From positions 8,968,001-9,032,000 of the forward strand of contig NZ_CP022685.1 in NCBI RefSeq assembly GCF_002556545.1: 64,000 nt of DNA. Reading direction: 5' to 3'. This document shows, in pieces, positions 8,711-17,889 of this stretch (position 1 is its first letter; each line of letters starts with the position of its first letter). This DNA comes from Streptomyces formicae (GTDB taxonomy: Bacteria > Actinomycetota > Actinomycetes > Streptomycetales > Streptomycetaceae). The position numbers were made by a program, and so were the translations under genes. The notes below the pieces were generated by a model. That model was not told the origin of the DNA, made no database searches, and saw only the letters and a list, made by a program, of their open reading frames with translations.

Positions 8711-9727
8711 ATGAGTCTGGAGACCCTCTGGCTGGCCCTCCTGGGCCTGCTCCTCGCCGGGTACTTCGTGCTCGGCGGATACGACTACGGCGTGCAGATG
8801 CTGCATCCCTACCTCGGCGACGACCGGGAGACCCGCCCCGACAGGAACGCCGCCCTCGACGCCATCGCGCCGTTCTTCCTGGGCAACGAGGTCTGGCTCG
8901 TCGCCTTCACCGGCGTCCTGTTCGGCGCCTTCCCGCACCTGGAAGGCACGCTCCTGTCCGGTCTGTACCCGCTGATCGTGGCGATCCTCGTCGGCCTGGT
9001 CCTCGGCAACGCCGCCGTCCAACTGCGCGGCCGCTCGCGCACCGCCGGTGGCCGACGGTGGTGGGACGCCCTGATCGTGGTCGGCGGCGCGCTGCCCGCA
9101 CTGTGCTGGGGGCTCATCGTCGGACTGCTCCTGCACGGTGTGCCGCGGCGGCCCGACGGGAGCTTCCACATCGGCTTCGACGCGGTGTCCTCACCGTTCG
9201 TGCTGGCCTGCGGGGTGAGCACCGCACTGCTCTTCGCGGCGCACGGCGCGGGCTTCGTCGCGCTGCGCTCGACGCCCGAACTCGCCGAGAAGGCACGCCA
9301 CGTGGCGCTGAGCCTGTTGACCGGCGTCGCCGCCGTGGGCTCGCTCGCGCTGCTCCTGACGCTCTTCGGCGCGGGCGCCTCGATGACGAACCGCGCCACC
9401 TCGGCGGTCGTCGCCGCCCTTTTCGTGGCGGCGCTCGCCGGAGCCTGGTGGTCCTTCTCGCGCGGACACCGCATCCGGGCGTTCGCGGCCACCTGCTGCG
9501 CCACCGCGCTGCCCGTGCTGCTCGTGGGCGCGGGTCACTACCCCTACGTCCTGACCAGCTCGGCGGGCACCGGCCTGACCATCGACGACGCCGTCACGGA
9601 CGACGCCACGCTGAAGATCCTGAGCGTGTTCGGGGTCCTGGTGGTCCCGGTGATCCTCGCGTACCAGTCCTGGAGCTGGTGGGCCTTCCGGGGGCGGACG
9701 GGCCGACGTCACCCCAGCTACTTCTGA
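8711..9727 (+). CDS. cydB: Cytochrome bd quinol oxidase subunit II
   Basis: A 338-residue multi-helix membrane protein, partner of CydA. The N-terminus LWLALLGLLLAGYFVLGGYDYG is the family hallmark, and PFFLGNEVWLVAFTGVLFGAFP follows. ATG 8711 is preferred over TTG 8702 because GGAAAG lies 8 nt upstream. It begins 66 bp after cydA and ends 31 bp before cydD, so it sits in the same operon. Confidence 0.95.
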   Translation: MSLETLWLALLGLLLAGYFVLGGYDYGVQMLHPYLGDDRETRPDRNAALDAIAPFFLGNEVWLVAFTGVLFGAFPHLEGTLLSGLYPLIVAILVGLVLGNAAVQLRGRSRTAGGRRWWDALIVVGGALPALCWGLIVGLLLHGVPRRPDGSFHIGFDAVSSPFVLACGVSTALLFAAHGAGFVALRSTPELAEKARHVALSLLTGVAAVGSLALLLTLFGAGASMTNRATSAVVAALFVAALAGAWWSFSRGHRIRAFAATCCATALPVLLVGAGHYPYVLTSSAGTGLTIDDAVTDDATLKILSVFGVLVVPVILAYQSWSWWAFRGRTGRRHPSYF

Positions 9728-9758
9728 CAGCCACGGCACGCGACGAGAGGGGCCCGGG

Positions 9759-11609
9759 ATGAAGCCCGCCGAACGCCGCCTGATGCGCGAACTCCCCGTG
9801 CTGAGGCGCCACATGACGTACTCCACGGTGCTCGCCCTGGTCGGCGGCGGACTCGTCGTCGCCCAAGCGGTGCTGCTCGCGACCGTGCTCGCCGACGGCT
9901 TCGCGGGGCAGCCGCCACGGACCGGTCCGCTCGCCGCACTCGGTGCCGTCATGGCGCTGCGCGCGCTCCTCGCCTGGGCCCGCGGCGGACTCGCGCAGCG
10001 CGCCGCGGCCGAGACCAAGCGCACGCTCCGCGACAAGGTCACCGACCGGCTCCGGCGCACCGGGCCCCAGCGCCTCGCGGCACGCCGCCACGGGGAGACG
10101 GTGACGCTGCTGACGCGTGGCGTCGACGCCGTCGATCCGTACGTCGTCGGCTATCTGCCCACGATGGCGGCCACCGCGGTGGTGCCCCTCACCGTCGTCG
10201 GCTGGCTGCTGTGGACCGACTGGACCTCGGCGCTGATCATCGTTGTGACGCTGCCGCTGATTCCCGTCTTCGGCGCGCTGGTCGGCATGCACACGGCCCG
10301 ACGCACCGCACGGCAGTGGCAGTTGCTCGCCCGGCTCGGCGGCCACTTCCTCGACGTGGTGGCCGGACTGCCGACCCTGCGCGCGTTCGGCCGCGAGCTG
10401 CACCAGAGCCGGGTGGTGGGCGAAATGGCCGACGCCCACCGACGGGCCACCATGCGGACGCTGCGCGTGGCGTTCCTCTCCTCCTTCGTCCTGGAGACGG
10501 TCGCGACCCTCTCCGTCGCACTGGTCGCCGTGCCGGTCGGGCTGCGGCTGCTGCACGGCGACGTAGATCTCCGTACGGCGCTGGTCGTCCTGTTCCTCGC
10601 TCCCGAGGCGTATCTGCCGCTGCGCGCCGCGGGTGCGGCTTTCCACGACAGCGCGGAGGGCGTCGCGGTGGCCGAACGGGTCTTCGCGATCCTCGACGAG
10701 GGGGAGGAGGAGCAGGAGGGGCGGCGCGGGCCCGGTGCCCCGGGCGGCCAGGCCACCGACCTGCCGGTCCCCGACCCCCGTACGGCGACGCTGTGCCTGG
10801 ACGGCGTCACGGTCCAGTACCCCGGCCGCGCCGAGCCCGCCCTCCACCGCGTCTCCCTCTCCGTCGCCCCCGGCGAACACGTGGCCCTGGTCGGCCCCAG
10901 CGGCGCGGGCAAGTCCACCCTCCTCGCCCTGCTCCTCGGCTTCGCGAGCCCCGCCCGTGGCAGGGTCACCGTCGGCGGCACCGGCCTCGCGGAGCTCGAC
11001 CTCGACGCCTGGCGCGCCCACGTGGCCTGGGTGCCGCAGCGCCCGCACCTGTTCGCGATCTCGGTCGCCGACAACATCCGCCTCGGACGGCCCGGCGCGA
11101 GCGACGCCGAGGTGCGTCGGGCCGCCCGCGCCGCCTGCGCCGACCGCTTCGTGGCGGAGCTGCCTCTCGCGTACGACACGGTCCTCGGTGAACACGGTGC
11201 CGGGCTGTCGGCGGGCCAGCGCCAACGGATCGCCCTGGCCCGCGCGTTCCTCAAGGACGCGCCCGTGTTGCTCCTGGACGAGCCGACCGCTCACCTCGAC
11301 CCCGAGAGCGAGGCCGCCGTGACGCGCGCCACCGTCGACCTGATGCGCGGCCGGACGTCGATCGTGGTCGCCCACCGGACGAGTCTGCTGCCACACGCGG
11401 ACAGGGTCGTCACGGTACGGGAGGGCGGCCTGGCGCCAACGGGCCCTGCGGTCGAATCCGCGCTCGGCCCCGTACCCGCGCTCGACCCCGAACTCGCACC
11501 CGACCTCGAACGCACACGCGACCCAGAACGCGCGCTCGATCCTGACCCCGACCCCGACCCCGCCACCGCCCCCGGACCGGCGCCCGCGGAAAGCCTGGTG
11601 ACCTCATGA
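9759..11609 (+). CDS. cydD: ABC exporter subunit for cytochrome bd assembly (CydD)
   Basis: A 616-residue half-transporter: an N-terminal six-helix membrane domain (about residues 20-310) and a C-terminal ATPase. Walker A is GPSGAGKST, the signature is LSAGQRQR, and Walker B is VLLLDEPT. CydDC exports reduced thiols or haem-related compounds needed for cytochrome bd assembly. The C-terminus carries an unusual tail of about 55 residues rich in Asp, Pro, Glu and Ala (repeats of DPE and DPDP), absent from its partner. cydD and cydC are separate here, overlapping by ATGA, although fused cydCD genes are known in some Streptomyces. Confidence 0.93.
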   Translation: MKPAERRLMRELPVLRRHMTYSTVLALVGGGLVVAQAVLLATVLADGFAGQPPRTGPLAALGAVMALRALLAWARGGLAQRAAAETKRTLRDKVTDRLRRTGPQRLAARRHGETVTLLTRGVDAVDPYVVGYLPTMAATAVVPLTVVGWLLWTDWTSALIIVVTLPLIPVFGALVGMHTARRTARQWQLLARLGGHFLDVVAGLPTLRAFGRELHQSRVVGEMADAHRRATMRTLRVAFLSSFVLETVATLSVALVAVPVGLRLLHGDVDLRTALVVLFLAPEAYLPLRAAGAAFHDSAEGVAVAERVFAILDEGEEEQEGRRGPGAPGGQATDLPVPDPRTATLCLDGVTVQYPGRAEPALHRVSLSVAPGEHVALVGPSGAGKSTLLALLLGFASPARGRVTVGGTGLAELDLDAWRAHVAWVPQRPHLFAISVADNIRLGRPGASDAEVRRAARAACADRFVAELPLAYDTVLGEHGAGLSAGQRQRIALARAFLKDAPVLLLDEPTAHLDPESEAAVTRATVDLMRGRTSIVVAHRTSLLPHADRVVTVREGGLAPTGPAVESALGPVPALDPELAPDLERTRDPERALDPDPDPDPATAPGPAPAESLVTS

Positions 11610-13318
11610 CGTCCCGCACGGCAGTCGCTCCCACGTCGCCGCTCTCGACCCGGTCGCACACTCCGCGGCACCCCACCCTCCGCCTCCTGCGCCACCTCCT
11701 CCCGTACTGGCGCAGGCTGCTGCCCGCCGCGCTCGCCGCGGCGGGCAGCGACCTGGCGGGAGCCGCGCTCATGGCCACCGCCTCCTGGCTGATCACCCGC
11801 GCCGCCGAACAGCCCCCGCTCGCCTCGGTGAGCCTCGCGATCGTCGCCGTGCGCGCCCTGGCCCTCGGGCGCGGAGCGCTCCGCTACACCGACAGGCTCC
11901 TCGGTCACGACGGGGTGCTCCGGGCCGTCGCTGGCTTCCGCACCCGGGTGTACGAGGGGCTCGTGCCGCTCGCCCCCGCGGGCACTCCCGCCTTCCGCAG
12001 CGGTGACCTCCTGACCCGGCTCGTCGACGACGTCGACGCCGCCCAGGACCTGCTCCTGCGGGTCCTGATCCCGGTGGCGGCCGCCTGCGCGGTCGCCGCG
12101 GCCGCCACCGGCACCGCCCTGGCGCTCCTGCCGCAGGCGGGCGTGCTGCTCGGGCTGCTCCTCGTCGCCGCCGGGCTCCTGGTGCCCGCGCTGGTGCTCG
12201 CGCTGTCCCGTCGCACGGGACGTACGGAGAAGGGAGTGCGGGCCGAACTCGCTTCACTCACGGACGACTTGACGGAGGGAGCGGCGGACCTCGCCGCGTA
12301 CGGCGCCAGGGACCGAACCCACGACCGGGCCCGCCGCGCCGCATCCCGCATCGCCGCGCTGGAGCGCCGGGGCGCCCTGGCCACGTCACTCGCGTCCGCC
12401 GTGGTGCTGCTGTGCCAGGCCGCCGCGACGGCCGGTGTCACCTGGCTCGCGCTGCGCGCCCACGCGGACGGCGTGCTGCCCGCCGTACGCCTCACCGTCC
12501 TCGCGGTCCTTGCCCTGGTCGCCTTCGAGGCCCTCGTGCCCCTGCCCGCCGCCGCGCGCCGACTGGCCGAAGTGCGGGCGTCCGCGAGCCGGTTGGCCGA
12601 CGTGTTCGACACGCCGCCCCCAGTCGCCGAACCCTCGGACCCGGCACCGCTGCCCACCGAGGGCCTGGTCGGCGTGGACATCACCGGCCTCCGGGTCCGC
12701 CACCACCCCGACGCGCCCCCGGCCCTGGACGGCGTGAGCCTGCGGCTGCCGCCGGGGCGCAGGGTCATACTCGTCGGCGCCAGTGGCTCGGGGAAGTCGA
12801 CGCTGGTCGCGGCGCTCATGCGGTTCGTCCCGTACGAGGCGGGAAGCATCCGCGTCGCAGGGCGCGAGCTGCGCGACTGCGCGGGCACGGACGTGCGCGG
12901 CCTGATCACCGGCATGACCCAGGACGCACACGTCTTCCACGCCACCCTCCGCGCCAACCTCCTCCTCGCCCGCCCCGGCGCGAGCGAGGCGGAGCTGCGC
13001 GAGGCGGCGCGCAGGGCCAGGATCCTGGAGTGGATCGAGGCGCTGCCCGACGGCTGGGACACGCTCGTCGGCGGGGACGGCGCCACGATGTCGGGCGGCC
13101 AGCGGCGACGCCTGCTCCTGGCCCGCGCGTTGCTCGCGGACCCGCCCGTCCTCGTCCTGGACGAACCCACCGAGGGACTCGACCCCGACACGGCGGCCGA
13201 CGTGCTCGCCGACATCCTCGACGCGACCCGGGGCCGCACCACCCTCCTGGTCACCCATGAACGCGCGGGCCTCGCCGGGGCCGACGAGGTCGTGACGCTC
13301 GACCGCGTCGGCCACTGA
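11606..13318 (+). CDS. cydC: ABC exporter subunit for cytochrome bd assembly (CydC)
   Basis: A 570-residue half-transporter partner of CydD. The membrane domain covers about residues 20-320, then comes an ATPase with Walker A GASGSGKST, signature MSGGQRRR and Walker B VLVLDEPTEGLD. Its ATG lies inside the cydD stop (ATGA, 11606-11609), implying translational coupling. It is the last gene of the operon, followed by a perfect 15-bp inverted repeat. Confidence 0.93.
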   Translation: MTSRTAVAPTSPLSTRSHTPRHPTLRLLRHLLPYWRRLLPAALAAAGSDLAGAALMATASWLITRAAEQPPLASVSLAIVAVRALALGRGALRYTDRLLGHDGVLRAVAGFRTRVYEGLVPLAPAGTPAFRSGDLLTRLVDDVDAAQDLLLRVLIPVAAACAVAAAATGTALALLPQAGVLLGLLLVAAGLLVPALVLALSRRTGRTEKGVRAELASLTDDLTEGAADLAAYGARDRTHDRARRAASRIAALERRGALATSLASAVVLLCQAAATAGVTWLALRAHADGVLPAVRLTVLAVLALVAFEALVPLPAAARRLAEVRASASRLADVFDTPPPVAEPSDPAPLPTEGLVGVDITGLRVRHHPDAPPALDGVSLRLPPGRRVILVGASGSGKSTLVAALMRFVPYEAGSIRVAGRELRDCAGTDVRGLITGMTQDAHVFHATLRANLLLARPGASEAELREAARRARILEWIEALPDGWDTLVGGDGATMSGGQRRRLLLARALLADPPVLVLDEPTEGLDPDTAADVLADILDATRGRTTLLVTHERAGLAGADEVVTLDRVGH

Positions 13319-13343
13319 CCGGCACGCGCCTCCTCCACGGCCC

Positions 13344-13380
13344 GGATCAGGTACCGGTACCGGTGACCGGTACCTGATCC
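13344..13380 (+). terminator. Perfect 15-bp inverted repeat after cydC
   Basis: GGATCAGGTACCGGT (13344-13358) pairs perfectly with ACCGGTACCTGATCC (13366-13380) around a 7-nt loop. No T tract follows, as is common in high-G+C actinomycetes. It is 25 bp past the cydC stop and 77 bp before the AfsR-like gene, so it probably ends cyd transcription. A regulatory palindrome for the next gene is the alternative. Confidence 0.75.
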
Positions 13381-13456
13381 GCCGGCGCCGCACCACCGCG
13401 CCCTCCGACGGCTGACGATAAACTGTCGATCTTTCGCTTCTGGAGGTGCAGGATTC

Positions 13457-16216
13457 GTGGAGTTCCGGCTGCTCGGATCGGTGTCCGTGGCCACCGAGGC
13501 CGGTGACCTCGCGCTCGGTCCTGCCAAGCGGCGCAGCCTGCTCGCCGCGCTGCTCCTGCGGCCCAACTTCCCCGTCCCCGTCGACCAGCTCACCGCCGCC
13601 CTGTGGGACGAGGAACCGCCGCCGAGGGCCCGCAGCGTCATCCAGGGACACGTGTCGCACCTGCGGACCCTCCTGGAGACGGCGGACGCGGCGATGTACG
13701 GCGTGGAGCTGGCCACCCAGGGCGCGGCCTACGCGCTGCGGATGCCCGAGAGCCTGCTCGACGCCCACCGCTTCGAGGAACTGGTCACCCTGGCTCGCGG
13801 CCAGCGCTCGGTGGGCGACGCCGTCGTCATGTACCAAGAGGCCCTCGCGCTGTGGCAGGGGCCCGCGCTGAACGGCGTCTTCCCCAGCCCGCCGCTCCAG
13901 GCCGCGGCAGGCGCCCTGGAGGAACTCCGCCTGTCCGCCGTCGAGCAACTCGCCCTGGGGTACGGCAAGTTGGGTGAGCACTCCCGCGCCGCCGCGGTGC
14001 TGCGCGCCGAGACGGGCGCCCATCCGCTGCGCGAATCGCTCTCCGCCGCGCTGGTCACCGCGCTGCGGCGGGCGGGCAGGCGCTCGGAGGCGCTCGACTG
14101 CTTCCACCGCACCCGGCGACTGCTCGCCGACGAACTGGGGGTCGACCCCGGACGTGAGCTCGCGGAGGCGTACGCCCTGGCCCTGCGCGGGCAGTACGAC
14201 GAGGAGGACGAGGGCGGGGGCGATGGCGCTGCCCCGGTGGGCGAGCAGGGCGGGGCGGCGGCCCGTACCGCGCCCGCCGACGTGTCGGGGCCCGTCGTCA
14301 CCACGGCCCCCGTCGACCTGCTGCCGCGTGCGCCGCGCGGATTCCACGGCCGCGCCGCCGAGCTCGCCGCACTGTCGGGGGCGGCCTCCGGTGAGGCGCC
14401 CGTCTGTCTGGTCACCGGGCCCGCGGGGGTGGGCAAGAGCTCCCTCGTGGTGCACTGGGCGTACCGCGAGCGCGACCGCTTCCCCGACGGCAGGCTCCAC
14501 GTCGACCTGCGCGGCTTCAGCGAGACGGGCGAGCCCGAACTGCTGGACGTACTGCGGGAGTTCCTGCTGGCGCTCGGAGTCCCGCCGCGCCGGATACCCG
14601 AGTCGGTGAACAGCGCCGCCGCCCTGTTCCGCTCGCTGACCGCAGAGCGCAGGATCCTCGTCGTGCTCGACAACGTGCGCTCCTCCGAACAGGCCAGGCC
14701 CCTGCTGCCCGGTGGGGCCGACTGCGTCACCGTCGTCACCAGCCGCCACCGGCTGAGCGGCCTCATCGCCTCCGACGCGGCGCGGCCCGTGCCGCTCGGT
14801 GTCCTGGGCGACGAGGACAGCGCAGCGCTGCTCGCCGCGGTGCTCGGGCCCGAGCGGGTGCACGCGGAGCCGATCGCCGCGCGCCGCCTCGCCAGGCTCT
14901 GCGACGGGCTTCCGCTCGCCCTGCGGGTCGCCGCGGCCCGCCTCGCCGACCAGCCGCACTGGACGCTCGCCGCCATGGCGGACGAACTGTCCGACGCGAC
15001 GCGCAGGCTCAGCCTCCTCGACGCGGAGGACACCGGGGTGCGCGCGGCCCTGCAACTGTCCGTGCGCCGCCTCCCGCCCGGCGCCGCGCACCACTTCGCC
15101 CACCTCGGCCGACACCCCGGCACCCGCGTCGACCGCCGCGCGGCCGCCGCCCTCGCGGGCACCACCCCGGCCGCCGCGGAGGCGGCACTCGACCAGCTCG
15201 CCGCGGCCCACCTCCTGACGCACAGCGCCCCGGGCCGCTGGACGCTGCACGACCTCGTACGCCTCTACGCGCGCGGCATGGACGCCGGGCCCGACGCCCT
15301 GCCGCGCGTGCTCGACCACTACATCGCCACCGGGCTCGCCGCGGCCCGCGCCGCCGAGCAGGACGGCGAACCGTGCTTCGAGCTGCCCCGTGACTTCCAT
15401 CCGCCCGCCGAGGTGCGGGAGTTCGACGGCAGGGATGCCGCGATGGACTGGTACGCCGCCGAACGCGAGGACCTCATCCTCGCCGCGGGCGCCGCGGACG
15501 CGGCCGGGCTGCACGGCAGGACCTGGCGGCTCGTCCTCGCGCTGTGGCCTCTCATGGTGTGGCGGGTCCTCGACGGCTGGACCCCGCTCCTGTACACGGC
15601 GCTCGCCGCGGCGCGGGCCGACTCCGACGCGTACGCCCAGTCGCGCGTCCTCGCGCTTCTCGGCTGGGTCCTGACCGAGGAGGGCCACACGGCGGAGGCG
15701 CTGCCCCACTTGGAGGAGGCCCCGGAACTGGCCGCCCGCGCGGGCGACCCGGGCGGCGAGGCCACCGCGCTGATCAACCTCTCCCTGGCGCAGGCCGCGC
15801 TCGGCGACGTGGAAGAGGCCGCCGAAGGATGCCTGCGCGCCGTGGACATAGCCCGCGCGACGGGCGAACGCCACACGGAACGCCTCGCCCTCTATCACCT
15901 GACGCGGCACCAACTCGACGCCAAGCAGTGGCAGTCGGCGCTGGCCTCCGCGACCGAGGCCAGCTCCCTCCAGGCCCCGGACGCCCCCGCGTCGACCCGG
16001 GCGCTGCTGCTCGCGGCGGCCGGTGAGGCCCTGGTCGGCCTCGGCGACGAGATCGAGGGCGTCCGCTGCCTGGACGAGGCGGCGCGCGACGCGGAGGCGG
16101 CCGGGTACGACGACGGGGCGGTGCGGGCGCTCGGGGCGCTGCTCCGGGTGACGGACGACGACGCGTACCGCGCGCGACGCGACGCGGCGCGGGCGAGGCT
16201 CGCCGTCGGGGCATGA
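13457..16216 (+). CDS. AfsR/SARP-type regulator with NB-ARC and TPR-like domains
   Basis: A 919-residue transcriptional activator with the AfsR layout. It has an N-terminal OmpR-like winged helix (EFRLLGSVSVATEAGDLALG to about residue 95), a bacterial transcriptional activation domain (to about 245), an NB-ARC ATPase with P-loop TGPAGVGKSS (about residue 317) and LVVLDNV-type Walker B, and a helical TPR-like C-terminus. GTG 13457 has GGAGGTG 8 nt upstream. AfsR proteins bind 11-bp-spaced direct repeats; such repeats lie 60 bp downstream, before the lipoprotein gene, which is therefore the likeliest local target. Stimulus and phosphorylating kinase are unknown. Confidence 0.92.
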   Translation: MEFRLLGSVSVATEAGDLALGPAKRRSLLAALLLRPNFPVPVDQLTAALWDEEPPPRARSVIQGHVSHLRTLLETADAAMYGVELATQGAAYALRMPESLLDAHRFEELVTLARGQRSVGDAVVMYQEALALWQGPALNGVFPSPPLQAAAGALEELRLSAVEQLALGYGKLGEHSRAAAVLRAETGAHPLRESLSAALVTALRRAGRRSEALDCFHRTRRLLADELGVDPGRELAEAYALALRGQYDEEDEGGGDGAAPVGEQGGAAARTAPADVSGPVVTTAPVDLLPRAPRGFHGRAAELAALSGAASGEAPVCLVTGPAGVGKSSLVVHWAYRERDRFPDGRLHVDLRGFSETGEPELLDVLREFLLALGVPPRRIPESVNSAAALFRSLTAERRILVVLDNVRSSEQARPLLPGGADCVTVVTSRHRLSGLIASDAARPVPLGVLGDEDSAALLAAVLGPERVHAEPIAARRLARLCDGLPLALRVAAARLADQPHWTLAAMADELSDATRRLSLLDAEDTGVRAALQLSVRRLPPGAAHHFAHLGRHPGTRVDRRAAAALAGTTPAAAEAALDQLAAAHLLTHSAPGRWTLHDLVRLYARGMDAGPDALPRVLDHYIATGLAAARAAEQDGEPCFELPRDFHPPAEVREFDGRDAAMDWYAAEREDLILAAGAADAAGLHGRTWRLVLALWPLMVWRVLDGWTPLLYTALAAARADSDAYAQSRVLALLGWVLTEEGHTAEALPHLEEAPELAARAGDPGGEATALINLSLAQAALGDVEEAAEGCLRAVDIARATGERHTERLALYHLTRHQLDAKQWQSALASATEASSLQAPDAPASTRALLLAAAGEALVGLGDEIEGVRCLDEAARDAEAAGYDDGAVRALGALLRVTDDDAYRARRDAARARLAVGA

Positions 16217-16275
16217 CGGAGGGAGTCCTGCGCGGCACCTTCTCCAGGGTCGTGCGCAGGGCTCGGCGCGGCCTT

Positions 16276-16304
16276 GTCAGTGGACGTCAGCGGAACGTCA
16301 GCGG
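16276..16304 (+). promoter_or_regulatory. SARP-type direct repeat array
   Basis: GTCAGTGG (16276), GTCAGCGG (16286) and GTCAGCGG (16297) form three same-strand repeats spaced 10 and 11 bp. SARP proteins bind heptameric direct repeats with about 11-bp period. The array lies between a SARP-family gene and the lipoprotein start at 16400, in promoter position. Binding is inferred. Confidence 0.6.
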
Positions 16305-16399
16305 TGCGTGATCGCGACGCCAGCAGATCCTGTCAAGGTAGTCACACCGCGACATACCGCCGCGGCGACCACCGCACCACCCAATCGGGGAGCACCACC

Positions 16400-17074
16400 A
16401 TGCGCACGCACCGCATCCGCACCGCAGTCCTGGCAGGCACCACCGCCACCCTCGCCCTCGGCCTGGCCGCCTGCGGCGGTGCTGACGGCGGCGACAAGGC
16501 GGACGCGAAGACCGCCACCACCAGGACCGTCGAGACGGGAACCGGCGCGGTCGAGGGCGCTTCCGTCGACGCGGGGACCGACAGCGTCACGGTCGGCAAG
16601 GCGAGCGCCGCCGCGCAGGGCACGGTCAAGGCCAAGGCCACCGCGACCCGTCAGTGCAACGGCGACGAGATGTCCTACTCGGTGGTGCACCGCTTCGCGA
16701 AGCAGCAGGGCGAGCACCTGCTCATCACCGCGACGAACGCCGACGCCACACCGTGCTGGGTGACCTCCTACCCCTCGGTGATGCTCGGCGACACGACCAA
16801 GGTGCTGCCCCACTCCGCCAAGGACGCCCCGGGCGGCGCCGCCCGCATCACGGTGCGCCCCGGCGCCAAGGTGTACTCGGCCGTGAACCTCTTCACCGAG
16901 TCCACCAGGACCCACACCTCGGGCGACCTGAGCATCGCCCTGCGCGACCGCACCGGCGACACCGGCCCTGGCACCGACCAGGCGGCCTTCGACGGCAAGG
17001 GCATCCCCTCGAAGTTCACCTGGACCAGCGCGGACGTCACCAACTGGAACAAGACGAAGCCGTACGACTACTAG
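16400..17074 (+). CDS. DUF4232 lipoprotein
   Basis: A 224-residue exported lipoprotein. The N-terminus has a basic stretch, a hydrophobic core and a lipobox LAAC with the lipidated Cys at about residue 24. A low-complexity Thr/Ala/Lys linker follows (to about residue 75), then a DUF4232 domain with the usual conserved cysteines (RQCNGDE and ATPCWV). These proteins are common in Streptomyces and of unknown function. ATG 16400 has CGGGGAG upstream. It probably answers to the SARP-type regulator encoded just before it. Confidence 0.85.
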   Translation: MRTHRIRTAVLAGTTATLALGLAACGGADGGDKADAKTATTRTVETGTGAVEGASVDAGTDSVTVGKASAAAQGTVKAKATATRQCNGDEMSYSVVHRFAKQQGEHLLITATNADATPCWVTSYPSVMLGDTTKVLPHSAKDAPGGAARITVRPGAKVYSAVNLFTESTRTHTSGDLSIALRDRTGDTGPGTDQAAFDGKGIPSKFTWTSADVTNWNKTKPYDY

Positions 17075-17085
17075 GCAGGATGCGG

Positions 17086-17118
17086 CTGCCGGGCCGCGTA
17101 CGGCTACCGGCCCGGCAG
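17086..17118. terminator. Bidirectional hairpin between lipoprotein and TetR genes
   Basis: CTGCCGGGCC (17086-17095) pairs perfectly with GGCCCGGCAG (17109-17118), 13-nt loop. It lies between two convergent genes, and its right arm is inside the last codons of the TetR gene. Confidence 0.65.
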
Positions 17119-17766
17119 GCGCCCCTGGTGCGGATGGGCGCGGAGGCCGTCGAGGATGATCGTCAGGTAGCGCCGCCAGGGCTCGGGTCCTGGCCCGTCC
17201 TCCAGGGTCATGACGGCGTCGATCATCGCGGCGACGGGGGCGATGTCGGCCGCGGTCACCCCGGCGCGCAGCGCCCCCTGGCCGCGCGCCCGCTCCACGA
17301 GGGCCTCGCAGTGCGAGGCGATCTCCCGCCGAGCTCGGGCGAGGTCGGTGCCCTCGACCATGCCCTGGCGCATCAGTTCCCGCAGGCCGCGGTTGGCCGA
17401 GGCCCTGGCCAGCGCCCTTTCCAGGAAGTCGGCCAGGGCGGCGAAGGCGTCGGAGCCGTCCAGGGACTCCCGTGCCATCGCCGCGATCTCGTCGAGCTCT
17501 TCGCCGAAGACGGCTTCCGCGAGCGACTGCTTGTCGGCGAACTTCCGGTAGACGGTGCCGACGCCGAGCCCGGCGTGGTGGGCGACATCGTTGAGCGTGG
17601 CCTGAAGTCCCCTGGCTGCGAAGACTTCCCGGCCCGCCTGGAGGATGCGCCGACGGTTGTCCTCGGCGTCGCGCCGCAGCGGACGCCTCCCCGCGGCTGC
17701 CGGACGCCCGGCCTCCCGCGAGCCGTTGCCTCCCGTGTCATCGCCTCCCATGCCGCCGTCTCCCAT
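17104..17766 (-). CDS. TetR-family regulator, divergent from an SDR gene
   Basis: A 220-residue TetR repressor. The helix-turn-helix spans about residues 35-80 (RILQAGREVFAARGLQATLN, DVAHHAGLGVGTVYRKFADK), after a Gly-rich 25-residue N-terminal extension. ATG 17766 has AAGGGGG 5-6 nt upstream; ATG 17751 is an alternative. It diverges from the SDR gene at 17890 across 123 bp holding two matching 19-bp palindromes, so it probably represses itself and the SDR gene. Confidence 0.9.
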   Translation of the reverse strand: MGDGGMGGDDTGGNGSREAGRPAAAGRRPLRRDAEDNRRRILQAGREVFAARGLQATLNDVAHHAGLGVGTVYRKFADKQSLAEAVFGEELDEIAAMARESLDGSDAFAALADFLERALARASANRGLRELMRQGMVEGTDLARARREIASHCEALVERARGQGALRAGVTAADIAPVAAMIDAVMTLEDGPGPEPWRRYLTIILDGLRAHPHQGRLPGR

Positions 17767-17805
17767 GAAGGCCCCCTTCGTATGCCGTGATCGGCCCGAT
17801 CGTAT

Positions 17806-17866
17806 CCGGATAGAGCATATCCGCTTCGTGCTACGGTCCTGGCGTAAGCGGATATGTGTTATCCGC
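17806..17866. promoter_or_regulatory. Twin 19-bp palindromic operators between TetR and SDR genes
   Basis: Site 1 (17806-17824) is CCGGATAGAGCATATCCGC. Site 2 (17848-17866) is GCGGATATGTGTTATCCGC with perfect 7-bp arms. Both share the half-site TATCCGC with a 5-bp centre, and their centres are 42 bp apart, about four helical turns on the same face. They fill the divergent promoter region, and site 2 ends 24 bp before the SDR ATG. Confidence 0.8.
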
Positions 17867-17889
17867 ATCGAGGCGGGAGGGGACCAGTC

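Noticed and set aside
12386..15913. A 1175-codon open frame on the minus strand opposite cydC and the AfsR-like gene
   Set aside because: It is a shadow of high-G+C coding on the other strand: low-complexity Arg/Gly/Ala sequence, no known domain, and it crosses two well-supported genes.
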